DNA from: Burkholderia latens
Lineage (GTDB): Bacteria > Pseudomonadota > Gammaproteobacteria > Burkholderiales > Burkholderiaceae
NCBI RefSeq assembly: GCF_001718795.1
Contig: NZ_CP013438.1
Span: 806,001 to 870,000, forward strand
Reading direction: 5' to 3'
Length of the DNA stretch: 64,000 nucleotides
The notes beneath the pieces were generated by a model. It was not told the DNA's origin. It made no database searches and saw only the letters and a list, made by a program, of their open reading frames with translations. Positions 18,324 through 27,567 of this stretch are shown here, one piece after another. How positions within the stretch are numbered: the stretch's first letter is position 1; the number at the start of each line of letters is the position of its first letter. The position numbers were made by a program, and so were the translations under genes.

Positions 18324-21266
18324 TTAGAACGGAAGGTTGACCGACATGAAGCCGGTTTCCGAGCGCTCGCGCTGCCCGTCGTACGCGTGGCTGCCCACCT
18401 CGATGCCGTAGCTCAGCGTGATGTCGTGCTTGAACGTCCACGCATGTTCGAGGCGGGCGCTCCACAGCGCGCTGCTGCCGAAGCCGCGCTCGTTGTACAC
18501 GCCGCCCGACACCGAGATCCGCTGCTGCAGCCCCATGTCGCCTTTCTTCCACAGCATCATCTGGTGCATGACGGTCACCGCGGCCGCGTAGTCGCGCGCC
18601 GGGCTGTAGTAGGGCGCGTCGCGCCGCGTGTTGCTGTCGGTGCCGAGATCCAGCGATACGTTGACCAGCTGCCGGGCGGACGTGTACACGCGCTGCGTGG
18701 CCGTTGCCGCGATCTCCTGGTGGAAGTTCGAATCGCTGTAGCGGCTCACGCCGTAGCTCAGCTTGACTTCGCGACGGTCGTTCTGCCGGTACACGACGGA
18801 CGCATTGGCCGAACGGCCCCAGATGTGGGCCGCGTATGCCTTCCACGGCAGCGAGTTGTCGTTGGAGTCGAGCCCCGCGTTCACCGTCCAGTAGTCGTTC
18901 AGCGCATACGCGATCGACCCGCGGCCGCCGGTGCGGCCGTCCGTGCCGAACGAACGCGTGACCTCGCCCTGTACGGTGAGCGGCCCGTGCCGGTAGTCGC
19001 CGCCGATGCCGGTGCGCGTGCGCTTGATGCTGCCGCCGTCGGTCTGCGCGAAGCCGAAGAACGTATGCGAGAACACGCGCCAGTTGTCGCCGAACGGCGG
19101 CGAATACACGTAGCTGTCAGACGTGAAGCTGTTGTCGGCCAGTGCGCTGTTGCCGTGTTCGAAGCTCAGGTCGGTCGTGAACACGGGGCTGCGATATGCG
19201 TTGTAGTCGCGCTTGAAGCCGCGCACCGCGCCGCTGTCCGGAAACGTGTTGTCCAGCGTCTGGTCGACGGTCTTCGCGGTCGCGTAGTCGTCCGCCACGA
19301 GCGACGCGCGGCCGAGGCCCGCGAGCATTTCGACGCTGTCCGGGTGATCGGTCAGCGATGCGCGATACATTGCGATCGCCTGGCGCGGATGCGCCTGGCC
19401 CGATACCGCGTCGGCATGCGCGGCGCGAACCTCCGCATTGAACGGCACCTCCTTCTCGAGTTGCTCGAGCGCGGCGATCCCTTCGTCGACGTGCCCCGTG
19501 AAGATCAGGTACTGCGCACGCAGCCGGTAGTAACGCAGATAGTCGCTTTCCGCCGGACCGACGTTGGTTACCTGCTTGACCGGCGGCAGCGACTTCTCCA
19601 TGTCGTCGAGCACCTGCTTCGCTTCCGGCGCGTGCCCTTGATCGACGTACGACCAGAACAGGCCTTCACGCAGCTCGATCGGTTGCGTACGCGCGCCATA
19701 CTGGAAGCCGCGGGTCGCGCGATCGGTCGGCGATGCGGTTGCCTGTTGCAGCGCACGCGCGTAGACGGCGTTCGCCTTGGCCGGTTCGCTGAGGTACAGG
19801 TACGCGTCGCCGACGGCCGCCAGCGCGTCGATCGAGATTTCGGCGTTGGACGGGATCGTCTCGAAAGTCGCGACGGCCTGCCTCATGTCGCCGCGTGCCG
19901 CCAGTGCGACCGTGCGGTCGCCGGCGAGCGCGGTCCGCACCGGCGTGTAGTCCGGTGTGGCCGGCATCCGCTTGTCGAGGTCGTCGGCCGCCCGCAATGC
20001 ATTGTCGAGGCCGTCGAAGCGGTCCGGACTCGTCATCGAGCGCGACTTGTCGCGGCCGCCGCGCACCTGCTGGCGAATCGACAACTCCTCGAGCTGCGCG
20101 ACGTCGACGGCGGAAAACGCATCGGGCCGCGCCTTCGCTTCCTGGAGCGCCTGCACCGCACCGCCGCTCACAGCGAGGCCGAACACGTCGTTGCGCACGG
20201 TTGCGACGTCGGCGGTGCGCAGGTTCGGCGCCTGCGCGTTCGGCGCCTGCACGTCGGGCCCCTGCGAGCGTTGCGTGGCTTCGCCCGGCAACGATGCGCC
20301 GGGCGATTGCGAACCCGGCGCCTGCGTCGAGGGCGGCGGCATGCCGGGCGCCGTGGTCACGGGCGCCGGCGAGTTCGGCATCGGCGTGCCGGACAGTTGC
20401 GCGATCTGCGTTGGCGCATTCGAAGGGGCGGCAACGCCCGACGGCTGCGCGTACTGAGCCGGGGCGTGGGACGGATGAGCATCCTGCGCGGGCGCGCCGG
20501 ACGCTGCTGCCTGTAGCGGTGGCGTCACGGGCGACTCGACGCCTGTTGCCAGCGGCGGCTGGGGCGGCGTGTCGGCCGCCTGCGCGACGGGTGCGAAGCT
20601 TGCCGACGGCACGGCATCGGATGCCTGCGCGAGTTGCATCGGCGCATTGGGCGTTTGCGAACCGGATGCGGAGCTTGCCGGCGACGCCGCATCGGATCCC
20701 TGCGCGAGTTGCATCGGCGCATCGGGCGCGGGCGAGCGAGATGCCGGGATATTCGAAGATGCGGTAGCGGATTCCGGCGGGAACTGCATCGGCACTTCCG
20801 AACTCCGCGAATGCGGCGCGGGCATGTTCGGGGACGCGGTATCCGATGCGGGCGGGGTTTGCACCGGCGCGTTCGAAGGTTGCGCGCCCGGCGCGGGATT
20901 GGCGGGCTGCGGCGTCTCCGGTTCCACGACCACGGTGGTCGGCATCCCCGGCGGCTGCGGGGCCGAAGCCTGCGCGATCTGCAGCGACGCGTCGGACGCG
21001 CGCGCGATCGGCGTGGGTGCATTCGGGGGCAGCGCATCGGAATCCTGGGCGTCCTGAGTCGACACACCGGCCGGCTGCGCGTCGGGTCGCACGTCCGATG
21101 CGCCGTGGGTTCCGGCGATTTCACCCGTGTCGCGCGGCCGTTCGTCACTTTCCGCGGCAAGGCAGGAGCCGGACGCGACGAGCAGCAGGAGCAGCGGCGC
21201 ATGCAGGAGAATCCGCCGCGTTGACGGAGCGCCGGTCGTGCATTGTTGTGTTCGATTGTTGGCCAC
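18324..21266 (-). CDS. pgaA: PNAG export porin PgaA (HmsH) with long Pro-rich insert
   Basis: 980 aa from a GTG start at 21266, chosen because GAGGAG lies 7 nt upstream and a signal peptide follows (residues about 17-38, …LLHAPLLLLLVASG). Residues about 45-355 are low-complexity Pro/Ala/Gln/Ser sequence with loose repeats of (APMQLAQ-x-SDA). TPR repeats (about 360-680) and a C-terminal outer-membrane beta-barrel ending in an aromatic residue (VNLPF) follow. E. coli PgaA is 807 aa; the insert accounts for the difference. PgaA exports deacetylated PNAG across the outer membrane. Confidence 0.88.
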   Translation of the reverse strand: MANNRTQQCTTGAPSTRRILLHAPLLLLLVASGSCLAAESDERPRDTGEIAGTHGASDVRPDAQPAGVSTQDAQDSDALPPNAPTPIARASDASLQIAQASAPQPPGMPTTVVVEPETPQPANPAPGAQPSNAPVQTPPASDTASPNMPAPHSRSSEVPMQFPPESATASSNIPASRSPAPDAPMQLAQGSDAASPASSASGSQTPNAPMQLAQASDAVPSASFAPVAQAADTPPQPPLATGVESPVTPPLQAAASGAPAQDAHPSHAPAQYAQPSGVAAPSNAPTQIAQLSGTPMPNSPAPVTTAPGMPPPSTQAPGSQSPGASLPGEATQRSQGPDVQAPNAQAPNLRTADVATVRNDVFGLAVSGGAVQALQEAKARPDAFSAVDVAQLEELSIRQQVRGGRDKSRSMTSPDRFDGLDNALRAADDLDKRMPATPDYTPVRTALAGDRTVALAARGDMRQAVATFETIPSNAEISIDALAAVGDAYLYLSEPAKANAVYARALQQATASPTDRATRGFQYGARTQPIELREGLFWSYVDQGHAPEAKQVLDDMEKSLPPVKQVTNVGPAESDYLRYYRLRAQYLIFTGHVDEGIAALEQLEKEVPFNAEVRAAHADAVSGQAHPRQAIAMYRASLTDHPDSVEMLAGLGRASLVADDYATAKTVDQTLDNTFPDSGAVRGFKRDYNAYRSPVFTTDLSFEHGNSALADNSFTSDSYVYSPPFGDNWRVFSHTFFGFAQTDGGSIKRTRTGIGGDYRHGPLTVQGEVTRSFGTDGRTGGRGSIAYALNDYWTVNAGLDSNDNSLPWKAYAAHIWGRSANASVVYRQNDRREVKLSYGVSRYSDSNFHQEIAATATQRVYTSARQLVNVSLDLGTDSNTRRDAPYYSPARDYAAAVTVMHQMMLWKKGDMGLQQRISVSGGVYNERGFGSSALWSARLEHAWTFKHDITLSYGIEVGSHAYDGQRERSETGFMSVNLPF

Positions 21267-21373
21267 GGTGTGTCTCCTCACTCTGTAACGATCACATCGG
21301 TTGCGCGCCCGACGACATGTGCCGCCGGCCGTCCGCGCCGTCGGGCAGCGAGACCACGCGGCATCCGGCCGGT

Positions 21374-22162
21374 TCACAGACGGTTGCGGATCGCTTGTCC
21401 AAGCAGCGCGCGCGATTCGCTGTTCCTCGGGTCGATCGCGAGTGCGCGACTCGCGTTCTGTTCCACGCAGTTCCATGCGTCGATCTGCGCACACGAGCGC
21501 GCCCGGGCCAGCGCGCGGGCGCCTTCCAGTTCGTCGCGCGTGACGCTGGCGGTTTCCATGTGCGTGGTGTCGGCGATATACGACTGCGGCTGCAGTCCCG
21601 GCACGGGGTCCGCATGTTTTCTGGCGCGCGCAAGCGCCTGCGTACGCGACGTACGGTGCGCATCGGCCGGCCGCCCGGTGCGAGCGCTGGCCGACGCGGC
21701 ATACGCGCCGGCCGCGAGCCGGGCGGGCGGCGCGTGGGCAGGGCGCGCGTGTTGCCCGGTGGAGCGGGCGCCCGATTGCAGCGGCGGCACGGGCGGTTCG
21801 GCCGCGGCCGATACCGACGGCGTTCCCGAAGCAAGCGCCGCAGGCGTCGCGGCTTGCGCGACGGGCGATGTCGGGCCGCCGGCCGCGGCTACGCCCGATG
21901 CACCGGACTCGCCCGAAGCGCTGGCCGGGCCCGCCGTCGCGGCGACGACGAAGCTGCGGTACTTTCCGACGGCGCTTCCAATCACGCCGGCGATGTCGTG
22001 CGTCACGCTCGCATGGTCGACCCTCGTGTCTCGCTCGACATAGGCGAAGGCTCCGAAGATCGCGGCAAACGCAACGATGCTGAGCGCCGCATTCTTTCCC
22101 GGACCCCACGAGGGTTTCGGCTCCCCGACGGGCAAGCCGTCCGGTCGTTCTGCACGAGTCAT
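21374..22162 (-). CDS. Membrane-anchored Ala/Pro-rich protein of the pga operon
   Basis: 262 aa, preceded by GAGGAGG. A single membrane helix (about residues 25-43, LSIVAFAAIFGAFAYV) follows a short basic cytoplasmic end. A long Ala/Pro/Ser-rich linker leads to a conserved-looking C-terminal 70 residues (from about 190) ending in ASRALAIDPRNSESRALLGQ, which resembles a single TPR-like helical hairpin. It lies between the first gene of the operon and pgaA, about 107 bp before the pgaA start. It may be a periplasmic adaptor for the PNAG machinery; this is inference from position only. Confidence 0.7.
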   Translation of the reverse strand: MTRAERPDGLPVGEPKPSWGPGKNAALSIVAFAAIFGAFAYVERDTRVDHASVTHDIAGVIGSAVGKYRSFVVAATAGPASASGESGASGVAAAGGPTSPVAQAATPAALASGTPSVSAAAEPPVPPLQSGARSTGQHARPAHAPPARLAAGAYAASASARTGRPADAHRTSRTQALARARKHADPVPGLQPQSYIADTTHMETASVTRDELEGARALARARSCAQIDAWNCVEQNASRALAIDPRNSESRALLGQAIRNRL

Positions 22163-22239
22163 TCAATCCTCCTCGTATGAATGGGTGGCGGGGAACGGTG
22201 CGATCTCGCGTGGCGTCGGCACGCGGGTTCAGATGCGGT

Positions 22240-22677
22240 TCACCATTTCAACTGCGTGGTGAGCGCGCCCGTTTCGACGATCGCGAACTGCGTGGCCCCC
22301 TGATACGTCCCTTCGACCCGGTAGCTTGCGTCGGGCACGCTGAACAGGCAGCGCGGCCCCGTTGCCTTGAACTCGACGAGTACGCGGCCATGCCGTCTGA
22401 GACGCACATCCACGTTCGACAGCGGTTGCCCCGTGCTACCGGACACGAACGACACGCCGAGGTTGTACGGGCGGCCGTCGGGGGGAAGCGGCGCCGTACC
22501 GTCGATTCCCGCATCACCGCAGATGTACGAAATCGTGTATCGCCCCGACTCCTCGCCCGACGCTGGCGCCGCGGGTTGGTTTCGGGCAGGTGTTTGTGCC
22601 GCGGCATTGACGCACAAGGCGGTTGCGACGATGCCGAGGAGCGCGCGAGCATGCTGTTCAAACGGCGAGGAAGACAT
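22240..22677 (-). CDS. Small secreted protein, first gene of the pga operon
   Basis: 145 aa from ATG 22677, chosen because GGAGG lies 5 nt upstream; the frame opens 11 codons earlier. Signal peptide about residues 1-27. The mature part, with YTISYICGDAGIDG, then GQPLSNVDVRLRRHGRVLVE and a Cys near RCLFSVPDASYRVEG, looks like a transthyretin/CarboxypepD-reg-type beta sandwich. Two Cys may form a disulfide. No known function. The long AT-rich region upstream probably holds the operon promoter. Confidence 0.75.
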   Translation of the reverse strand: MSSSPFEQHARALLGIVATALCVNAAAQTPARNQPAAPASGEESGRYTISYICGDAGIDGTAPLPPDGRPYNLGVSFVSGSTGQPLSNVDVRLRRHGRVLVEFKATGPRCLFSVPDASYRVEGTYQGATQFAIVETGALTTQLKW

Positions 22678-23369
22678 TGCAACCTCCATCCGGAATCCAT
22701 GACAACGCATTTATTCCGAGTCGAATTAACCGCGTTCTTTTTGCGACACGCTATTGATACACGATGGGTTTTGAACAAACAACTGCGTGTAGTCCCAATG
22801 AGACGCGCTTTAAACGTCGTATTTAAACGCGATCGCAAATTATTCGACGAAAGGGATTAATGCTGAACAAAGTCGATATTGCCGGACACGAATCTTGCAC
22901 AGCAGTAGCGGTGACCTGTCCCGACACTTCGGACATAAGACGTATTGGAATTTTTGCCGAAAAATAACGACTGAATAAAGGTGGATTTGCCTCTGTAATC
23001 GAGGCATTAAGGTGACTTTCAGAGCACAGGAGAGAGGCGGGAGAAAATGGGGTGCGACGTTCTGACGAGTAACCGTCGTCCGATGAAAATCGAAACTTCT
23101 ATTTTTTTCTGTAACAGGGTATTTCCGCCAGATGAATCGGCAAGTAATACGGGGTCAATGCTGGAATTAACAGGAAATCTGTCCGGCCGCGCAAACGTTT
23201 GGAGTTTTCATAATACCGATTATTCGTGCGTGATAATCGCGTGGCATGCAAGGGAGCGGAAAACTCCCCGGCCGGACAAGGGCGAAAACGCGCAAGACGA
23301 GTATGGTTTCCACCCGCGCGGCGGGCGCGACGCGAAGCGGGAACGACCGCCGAAGCGCGGCGCAGCGCG
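22678..23369. other. AT-rich intergenic region, probable pga promoter region
   Basis: About 690 bp, clearly lower in GC from 22690 to 23240 than the neighbours. It contains two copies of TTTAAACG (22809-22816, 22822-22829) 13 bp apart and a small GCCTC/GAGGC hairpin near 22991-23006. It is upstream of the minus-strand pga operon and downstream of the LysR gene. A plus-strand open frame at 23047 has a purine-rich leader but runs antisense through the LysR 3' end and is not convincing. Confidence 0.5.
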
Positions 23370-24386
23370 TCAGCGGCTGCCTGCGCCGCGGCGCGCGATG
23401 CGTGCGCCTGCCGTGAGCGACGTGATCGACGCGATCGGCGTGATCGAGGAATCCGCGATCCTGCCGTCGGCTGCCGCGCGCGGCCGGCTCATGATGTAGC
23501 TCCACAGCTGCTCGGCCGCGAGCCCACGCTTGCGTGCCGACCGGTACAGCCGGATCTCGAGCTCGGTGATCCAGTCGGACGAGCCCGCATGGACCAGCGA
23601 ACCTTCCGCGAGCTCCTTCGCGACGCAGCTCTCCGGCAGCCACCCGATCCCGTGCCCGGCGACGACCATGCCCTTCAGCGCCTCGGACATGTGCGTCTCG
23701 AAGCACCGGTGCAGCGCATACGACTCGGACGCGTTCAGCAGCAGCATCTCGACGACGTTGCCCAGGAATGCACCCGATGAATACGCGAGCAGCGGCAGCG
23801 GCGCGTCGGCCGTGCCCGGCAGTTCGAAGACCGGCTTGCCGCGCGCGTCGGGCGTCGACACCGGCAGGATCCGTTCGACACCGAGCGTGACGAACGGGAA
23901 GTGGTTCGGATCGAGCACGATCGGCAATTGCGGATGGTGATAGCCGAGCAGCAGGTCGCATTCACCCTCGACGAGCTGCTGCACGCCTTCCGGCACGTTC
24001 ACCGCATTGACACGTGCGCTCACGTGGCCGACTTCGCCGTTGAGCTGCTTGAGCCACACGGGAAACAGGGTGAACACGAGCGTGTGCGCGACCGCGAAGC
24101 GCACGACCTGGTCGCTCGCCGCGAACTGGTCGTAGCCGTTCACGAGATTGCGGGCCGCGTACATGCTGCGCAGGATGTCCGCGGCCAGGCCGCGGAACAT
24201 CTGTCCGGCCGGCGTCAGCGCAATCGGGTTGATGCTGCGGTCGACCAGCTTCGCGTCCATCCACGTTTCGAGCGCGGCGATTCGTCTGCTGAATGCGGAC
24301 TGCGTAAGGTGCCGATGACGCGCGGCACGCGAAAAGCTCTTGGTATCCGCAAGGCTCAGGAAATCTTCCAGCCACTTCGCTTCCAT
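23370..24386 (-). CDS. LysR-family transcriptional regulator
   Basis: 338 aa from ATG 24386 (MEAKWLEDFLSLADTKSFSR…); the open frame extends 44 codons upstream without similarity. The N-terminal HTH (about residues 3-62, with the HLTQSAFSRRIAALE recognition helix) and the two-lobe substrate domain are clear. The last 30 residues are Ala/Arg-rich and extend past the usual family end. It is not adjacent to an obvious target: the pga operon lies downstream and the ATP-grasp operon is divergent across 750 bp. Target and effector unknown. Confidence 0.88.
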   Translation of the reverse strand: MEAKWLEDFLSLADTKSFSRAARHRHLTQSAFSRRIAALETWMDAKLVDRSINPIALTPAGQMFRGLAADILRSMYAARNLVNGYDQFAASDQVVRFAVAHTLVFTLFPVWLKQLNGEVGHVSARVNAVNVPEGVQQLVEGECDLLLGYHHPQLPIVLDPNHFPFVTLGVERILPVSTPDARGKPVFELPGTADAPLPLLAYSSGAFLGNVVEMLLLNASESYALHRCFETHMSEALKGMVVAGHGIGWLPESCVAKELAEGSLVHAGSSDWITELEIRLYRSARKRGLAAEQLWSYIMSRPRAAADGRIADSSITPIASITSLTAGARIARRGAGSR

Positions 24387-24854
24387 GTTGATTCTTCGCT
24401 GTTTATAGTCGGCGCCGCGATGCGCGGCGCCATTTCGCTGAACCGGTTTGGTAGCGTACCGCGCCTCGCGCGTCCGGGCCGATGTTTTTTTTCGATCGGT
24501 GTTAGTCGAAATATGCATGGGCGTTGTCGGCGGTATTACGGCTGCATAAGTTCGAGGTGCCGACCCGGCTAACCGGTTAGTTCACCGCGTCGAACTGGCC
24601 GATTCGTCGCACACGGCACTTCCCCCGGGCCGGCTTCGCGCCGGCCCGCCTTCACGCCGTTCCGTCCGGCAGCTGCACGATGCGGCGCGCACGGCGCCCA
24701 TCGTGACGCCCGGCCGCGGGACGGTTCGCTGCGATGCGGCAACAGAGGGAGGCGGCGGCGCCGTGCGATCTGCCGCTCGGCGGCGGCAAGCGCTGCCCAC
24801 ACGGGGCCGAACCGTCGTCGGCCGGCCGCGCGGCAACCGCCGCCGTGCGGGCAG

Positions 24855-24871
24855 TGCGAAATATTGGTGCA
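24855..24871. promoter_or_regulatory. NtrC-like binding site, distal
   Basis: TGCGAAATATTGGTGCA matches the NtrC consensus TGCACCATATTGGTGCA at 14 of 17 positions, with a perfect right half-site. It is centred about 219 bp upstream of the predicted sigma-54 start, a distance usable by an enhancer-binding protein. Confidence 0.6.
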
Positions 24872-24876
24872 GTGCA

Positions 24877-24888
24877 GATTGCGCAATC
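24877..24888. promoter_or_regulatory. 12-bp perfect palindrome
   Basis: GATTGCGCAATC, 5 bp from the distal NtrC-like site. It may be a second regulator's operator; ATTGCGC recurs 20 bp downstream. No factor can be named. Confidence 0.3.
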
Positions 24889-24981
24889 GTGCCGCGCGGG
24901 CGAACCATGATTGCGCGACGCGGCGCGACATCGGCCGGGCGGGGCGCGGCACGCCGGTGATGCGTCGCTGCACCGTGCGTC

Positions 24982-24996
24982 GCACCATCCTGGTGC
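24982..24996. promoter_or_regulatory. NtrC-like binding site, proximal
   Basis: GCACCA-TCC-TGGTGC is a perfect dyad with exactly the arm sequence and 3-bp centre spacing of the NtrC core GCACCA-N3-TGGTGC. It is centred about 93 bp upstream of the predicted start, the typical enhancer position. Confidence 0.75.
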
Positions 24997-25055
24997 GGCA
25001 TGCCGCGACGGCGTGCCGCCCGCACGACAAAAGGGGGGGCCTGAGGGGATGCAGC

Positions 25056-25072
25056 AAGGCACGTTCCTTGCA
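25056..25072 (+). promoter_or_regulatory. Sigma-54 (-24/-12) promoter
   Basis: AAGGCACGTTCCTTGCA matches TGGCACG-N4-TTGCA except at the first T. The invariant GG (25058-25059) and GC (25070-25071) are separated by exactly 10 bp. Predicted start is near 25083, giving a leader of about 55 nt to the ATG at 25138. Confidence 0.8.
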
Positions 25073-25137
25073 AGGTAGTCAGTACGCCGGTCCGGCATGC
25101 GCAATGCCGGGGAAAACGATCGACGGAGAAAAGATCG

Positions 25138-26553
25138 ATGAAGCCATTCGATGAAATGCTGCAATCCGGCGACATGGTAAGGGCGCCCTACGCGCGCCTG
25201 AAGCAATGGCTCGACACGCAGAACCCCGCGAGCCTCGCCCAGAAGGCCCACGATGCGGAAAGCGTATTCCGCAGGACGGGCATCACGTTCGCCGTGTACG
25301 GCGACGCACAGGCCGCCGAGCGGCTGATTCCGTTCGATATCGTGCCGCGGATCATCTCCGGCGCCGAATGGAGCCGCCTGTCGCTCGGGATCGAGCAGCG
25401 CGTGATGGCGCTCAACGCGTTCCTCGACGACATCTACCATCGCCAGGAAATCGTGCGCGCGGGCATCGTGCCGAAGCACCTGATCGCGCACAACGACGCG
25501 TTCATCCCGGAGATGATCGACTTCCGGCCGCCCGGCAACGTTTACACGCACATCATCGGCGTCGACATCGTGCGCACCGGCGAGAACGAGTTCTACGTGC
25601 TGGAGGACAACGCGCGCACGCCGTCGGGCGTGTCGTACATGCTGGAGAACCGCGAGACGATGATGCAGCTCTTCCCCGAGCTGTTCCAGCAAGTGAAGGT
25701 GCGGCCGGTCGAAACCTATCCGCAGATGCTGCGCCAGTCGCTCGCGGCCGTGTGCCCGCCGGGCGGCAACGTCGACAACCCGACCATCGCCGTGCTCACG
25801 CCCGGCATTCACAATTCCGCGTACTACGAACATTCGTTCCTCGCCGACCAGATGGGCGTGCACCTCGTCGAGGGCAGCGACTTGCAGGTGATCGACGGCC
25901 GTGTTGCGATGCGCACGACCGAAGGCTTCCAGCCGATCGACGTGCTGTATCGCCGCGTCGACGACGCCTTCCTCGATCCGCTCACGTTCCGCCCCGATTC
26001 GGTGCTCGGCGTCGCCGGGATCATGGACGTCTACCGCGCGGGCAACATCACGATCGCGAACGCCCCCGGCACCGGTATCGCCGACGACAAGGCGATCTAC
26101 TCGTACATGCCGGAGATCGTCGAGTTCTACACGGGCCGCAAGGCGCTGCTGGAGAACGTGCCGACCTGGCGCTGCGGCGAGGCGGACAGCCTCAAATACG
26201 TGCTCGACCATCTCGACGAGCTCGTCGTAAAGGAGGTGCACGGCTCGGGCGGCTACGGAATGCTGGTCGGCCCGTGCGCGTCGAAGGCGGAACTCGACGC
26301 GTTCGCCGCGAAGCTGCGCGCGCGGCCCGCGAACTACATCGCGCAACCCACGCTGGCGTTGTCCACGACGCCGATTCTGACCGATGCCGGCCTTGCGCCG
26401 CGCCACGTCGACCTGCGGCCGTTCGTGCTGGTGTCGGACCGGATCCGCATCACGCCGGGCGGGCTTACGCGCGTCGCGCTGAAGGAGGGATCGCTCGTCG
26501 TCAATTCGAGCCAGGGCGGCGGCACCAAGGACACCTGGGTGCTGGCCGACTGA
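25138..26553 (+). CDS. Circularly permuted ATP-grasp protein (COG2308 type)
   Basis: 471 aa, with GGAGAA 7 nt before the ATG. It matches the circularly permuted ATP-grasp (type 2) family: GITFAVYGD near residue 48, IPFDIVPRII, VYTHIIGVDIVRTGENEFYVLEDNARTPSG as the nucleotide/metal-binding core in pieces, KEVHGSGGYGMLVGP and the C-terminal RPFVLVSDRIRITPGGLTRVAL. Families of this type are predicted amidoligases, encoded with alpha-E and transglutaminase-like proteins. It is the first gene after the sigma-54 promoter. The ligated substrate is unknown; a small peptide or protein tag is the published prediction. Confidence 0.88.
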   Translation: MKPFDEMLQSGDMVRAPYARLKQWLDTQNPASLAQKAHDAESVFRRTGITFAVYGDAQAAERLIPFDIVPRIISGAEWSRLSLGIEQRVMALNAFLDDIYHRQEIVRAGIVPKHLIAHNDAFIPEMIDFRPPGNVYTHIIGVDIVRTGENEFYVLEDNARTPSGVSYMLENRETMMQLFPELFQQVKVRPVETYPQMLRQSLAAVCPPGGNVDNPTIAVLTPGIHNSAYYEHSFLADQMGVHLVEGSDLQVIDGRVAMRTTEGFQPIDVLYRRVDDAFLDPLTFRPDSVLGVAGIMDVYRAGNITIANAPGTGIADDKAIYSYMPEIVEFYTGRKALLENVPTWRCGEADSLKYVLDHLDELVVKEVHGSGGYGMLVGPCASKAELDAFAAKLRARPANYIAQPTLALSTTPILTDAGLAPRHVDLRPFVLVSDRIRITPGGLTRVALKEGSLVVNSSQGGGTKDTWVLAD

Positions 26554-26617
26554 GCCGGGCACGACCGCGCGCGCCGCAGCCGGCGCGCGAACCGAACGAA
26601 GACGGAGTGGACACGAG

Positions 26618-27559
26618 ATGCTTCTGGGACGAACTGCGAGCGGCCTCTACTGGATGTACCGCTATATCGAGCGCGCGGAGAACATCGCGCGCATCGTCGA
26701 TGCCGGGTTGCGGATGGCGCTCACGCGCACGTCCGACGCGCCCGCGGAATGGTCGTCGGTGCTGGTCAGTTCCGGCGCGGACGACGGCTATCGTCAGAAG
26801 TACGACGCATATGCCGCCGACACCGTGACCGACTATCTGCTGCGCGATCGCGACAACCCGTCGAGCGTGCTGTCGTGCATCGAGGCCGCGCGCTCGAACG
26901 CGCGGATGGTGCGCACGGCGCTCACGCGCGAGGCGTGGGAGAGCGTGAACGGCGCGTGGCTCGCGCTGCGCCAGGCGCTCGCGCAGCCGGTGCCGGAGAG
27001 CGCGCTGCCGGCCGTGCTCGATGGGGTGAAGCGCGAAACGGCGCTGATCCTCGGCAGCTTCTACAGCACGATGCTGCGCAATGAAATTTTCGATTTCGCA
27101 CAGATTGGCGCATTCGTCGAGCGCGCCGACAACACCGCGCGCATCCTCGACGTGAAATACCACTTGCTGCTGCCGTCGGTGTCGCACGTCGGCACGATCC
27201 TCGACAACTACCAGTGGGAGACGATCCTGCGCTGCGTGGCCGCGCACCGTTCGTATCGCTGGGTGTACGACGTGCAGTACAAGCCGATGAACATCGCCGA
27301 TTACCTGATCCTGAACGGCCGGATGCCGCGCTCGCTGCGTTATTGCTACGGGCGGGTCGTGTCGAGCCTGAACATGCTCGCGAAGGATTACGGCGTGACA
27401 CACGCGTGTCACGACACGGCCACGAAGATCCTGCAGATGCTGTCCGACACCTCGGTCGACCGGATCTTCAAGAGCGGCCTGCACGAGTTCCTGACCGATT
27501 TCATCGGCCGCAACAACAGCCTCGGGATCGACATCGCCCAGGCGTACAACTTCGACTGA
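26618..27559 (+). CDS. Alpha-E domain protein (COG2307 type)
   Basis: 313 aa, almost entirely alpha-helical, with the family hallmarks LLGRTASGLYWMYRYIERAENIARI at the N-terminus (shown in two parts in the family) and ARILDVKYHLLLPS in the middle. Alpha-E proteins occur in fixed operons with the circularly permuted ATP-grasp protein and are thought to assist or complete its ligase reaction. It starts 64 bp after the ATP-grasp gene and is followed 8 bp later by the transglutaminase-like gene. In a second copy of the system at 32262-34910 this domain is fused to the ATP-grasp domain. Confidence 0.88.
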   Translation: MLLGRTASGLYWMYRYIERAENIARIVDAGLRMALTRTSDAPAEWSSVLVSSGADDGYRQKYDAYAADTVTDYLLRDRDNPSSVLSCIEAARSNARMVRTALTREAWESVNGAWLALRQALAQPVPESALPAVLDGVKRETALILGSFYSTMLRNEIFDFAQIGAFVERADNTARILDVKYHLLLPSVSHVGTILDNYQWETILRCVAAHRSYRWVYDVQYKPMNIADYLILNGRMPRSLRYCYGRVVSSLNMLAKDYGVTHACHDTATKILQMLSDTSVDRIFKSGLHEFLTDFIGRNNSLGIDIAQAYNFD

Positions 27560-27567
27560 GGCTTGCC

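Larger units (their letters stand above)
24387..25137. other. Long regulatory leader between LysR gene and ATP-grasp operon
   Basis: 750 bp without a convincing gene. It begins AT-rich (LysR promoter side, about 24390-24560) and then holds, in order, two NtrC-like dyads, a 12-bp palindrome and a sigma-54-type promoter, listed separately. Open frames crossing it are low quality on both strands. Confidence 0.6.

Noticed and set aside
16239..20516. 1425-codon plus-strand open frame
   Set aside because: Antisense to pgaB and pgaA; Arg/Val/His-rich composition typical of a high-GC shadow frame and no ribosome binding site.
23047..23499. 150-codon plus-strand frame with a purine-rich leader
   Set aside because: The second half is antisense to the LysR gene and the sequence has no recognisable domain.
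24652..26562. 636-codon minus-strand frame
   Set aside because: Antisense to the ATP-grasp gene and its leader; composition of a shadow frame.
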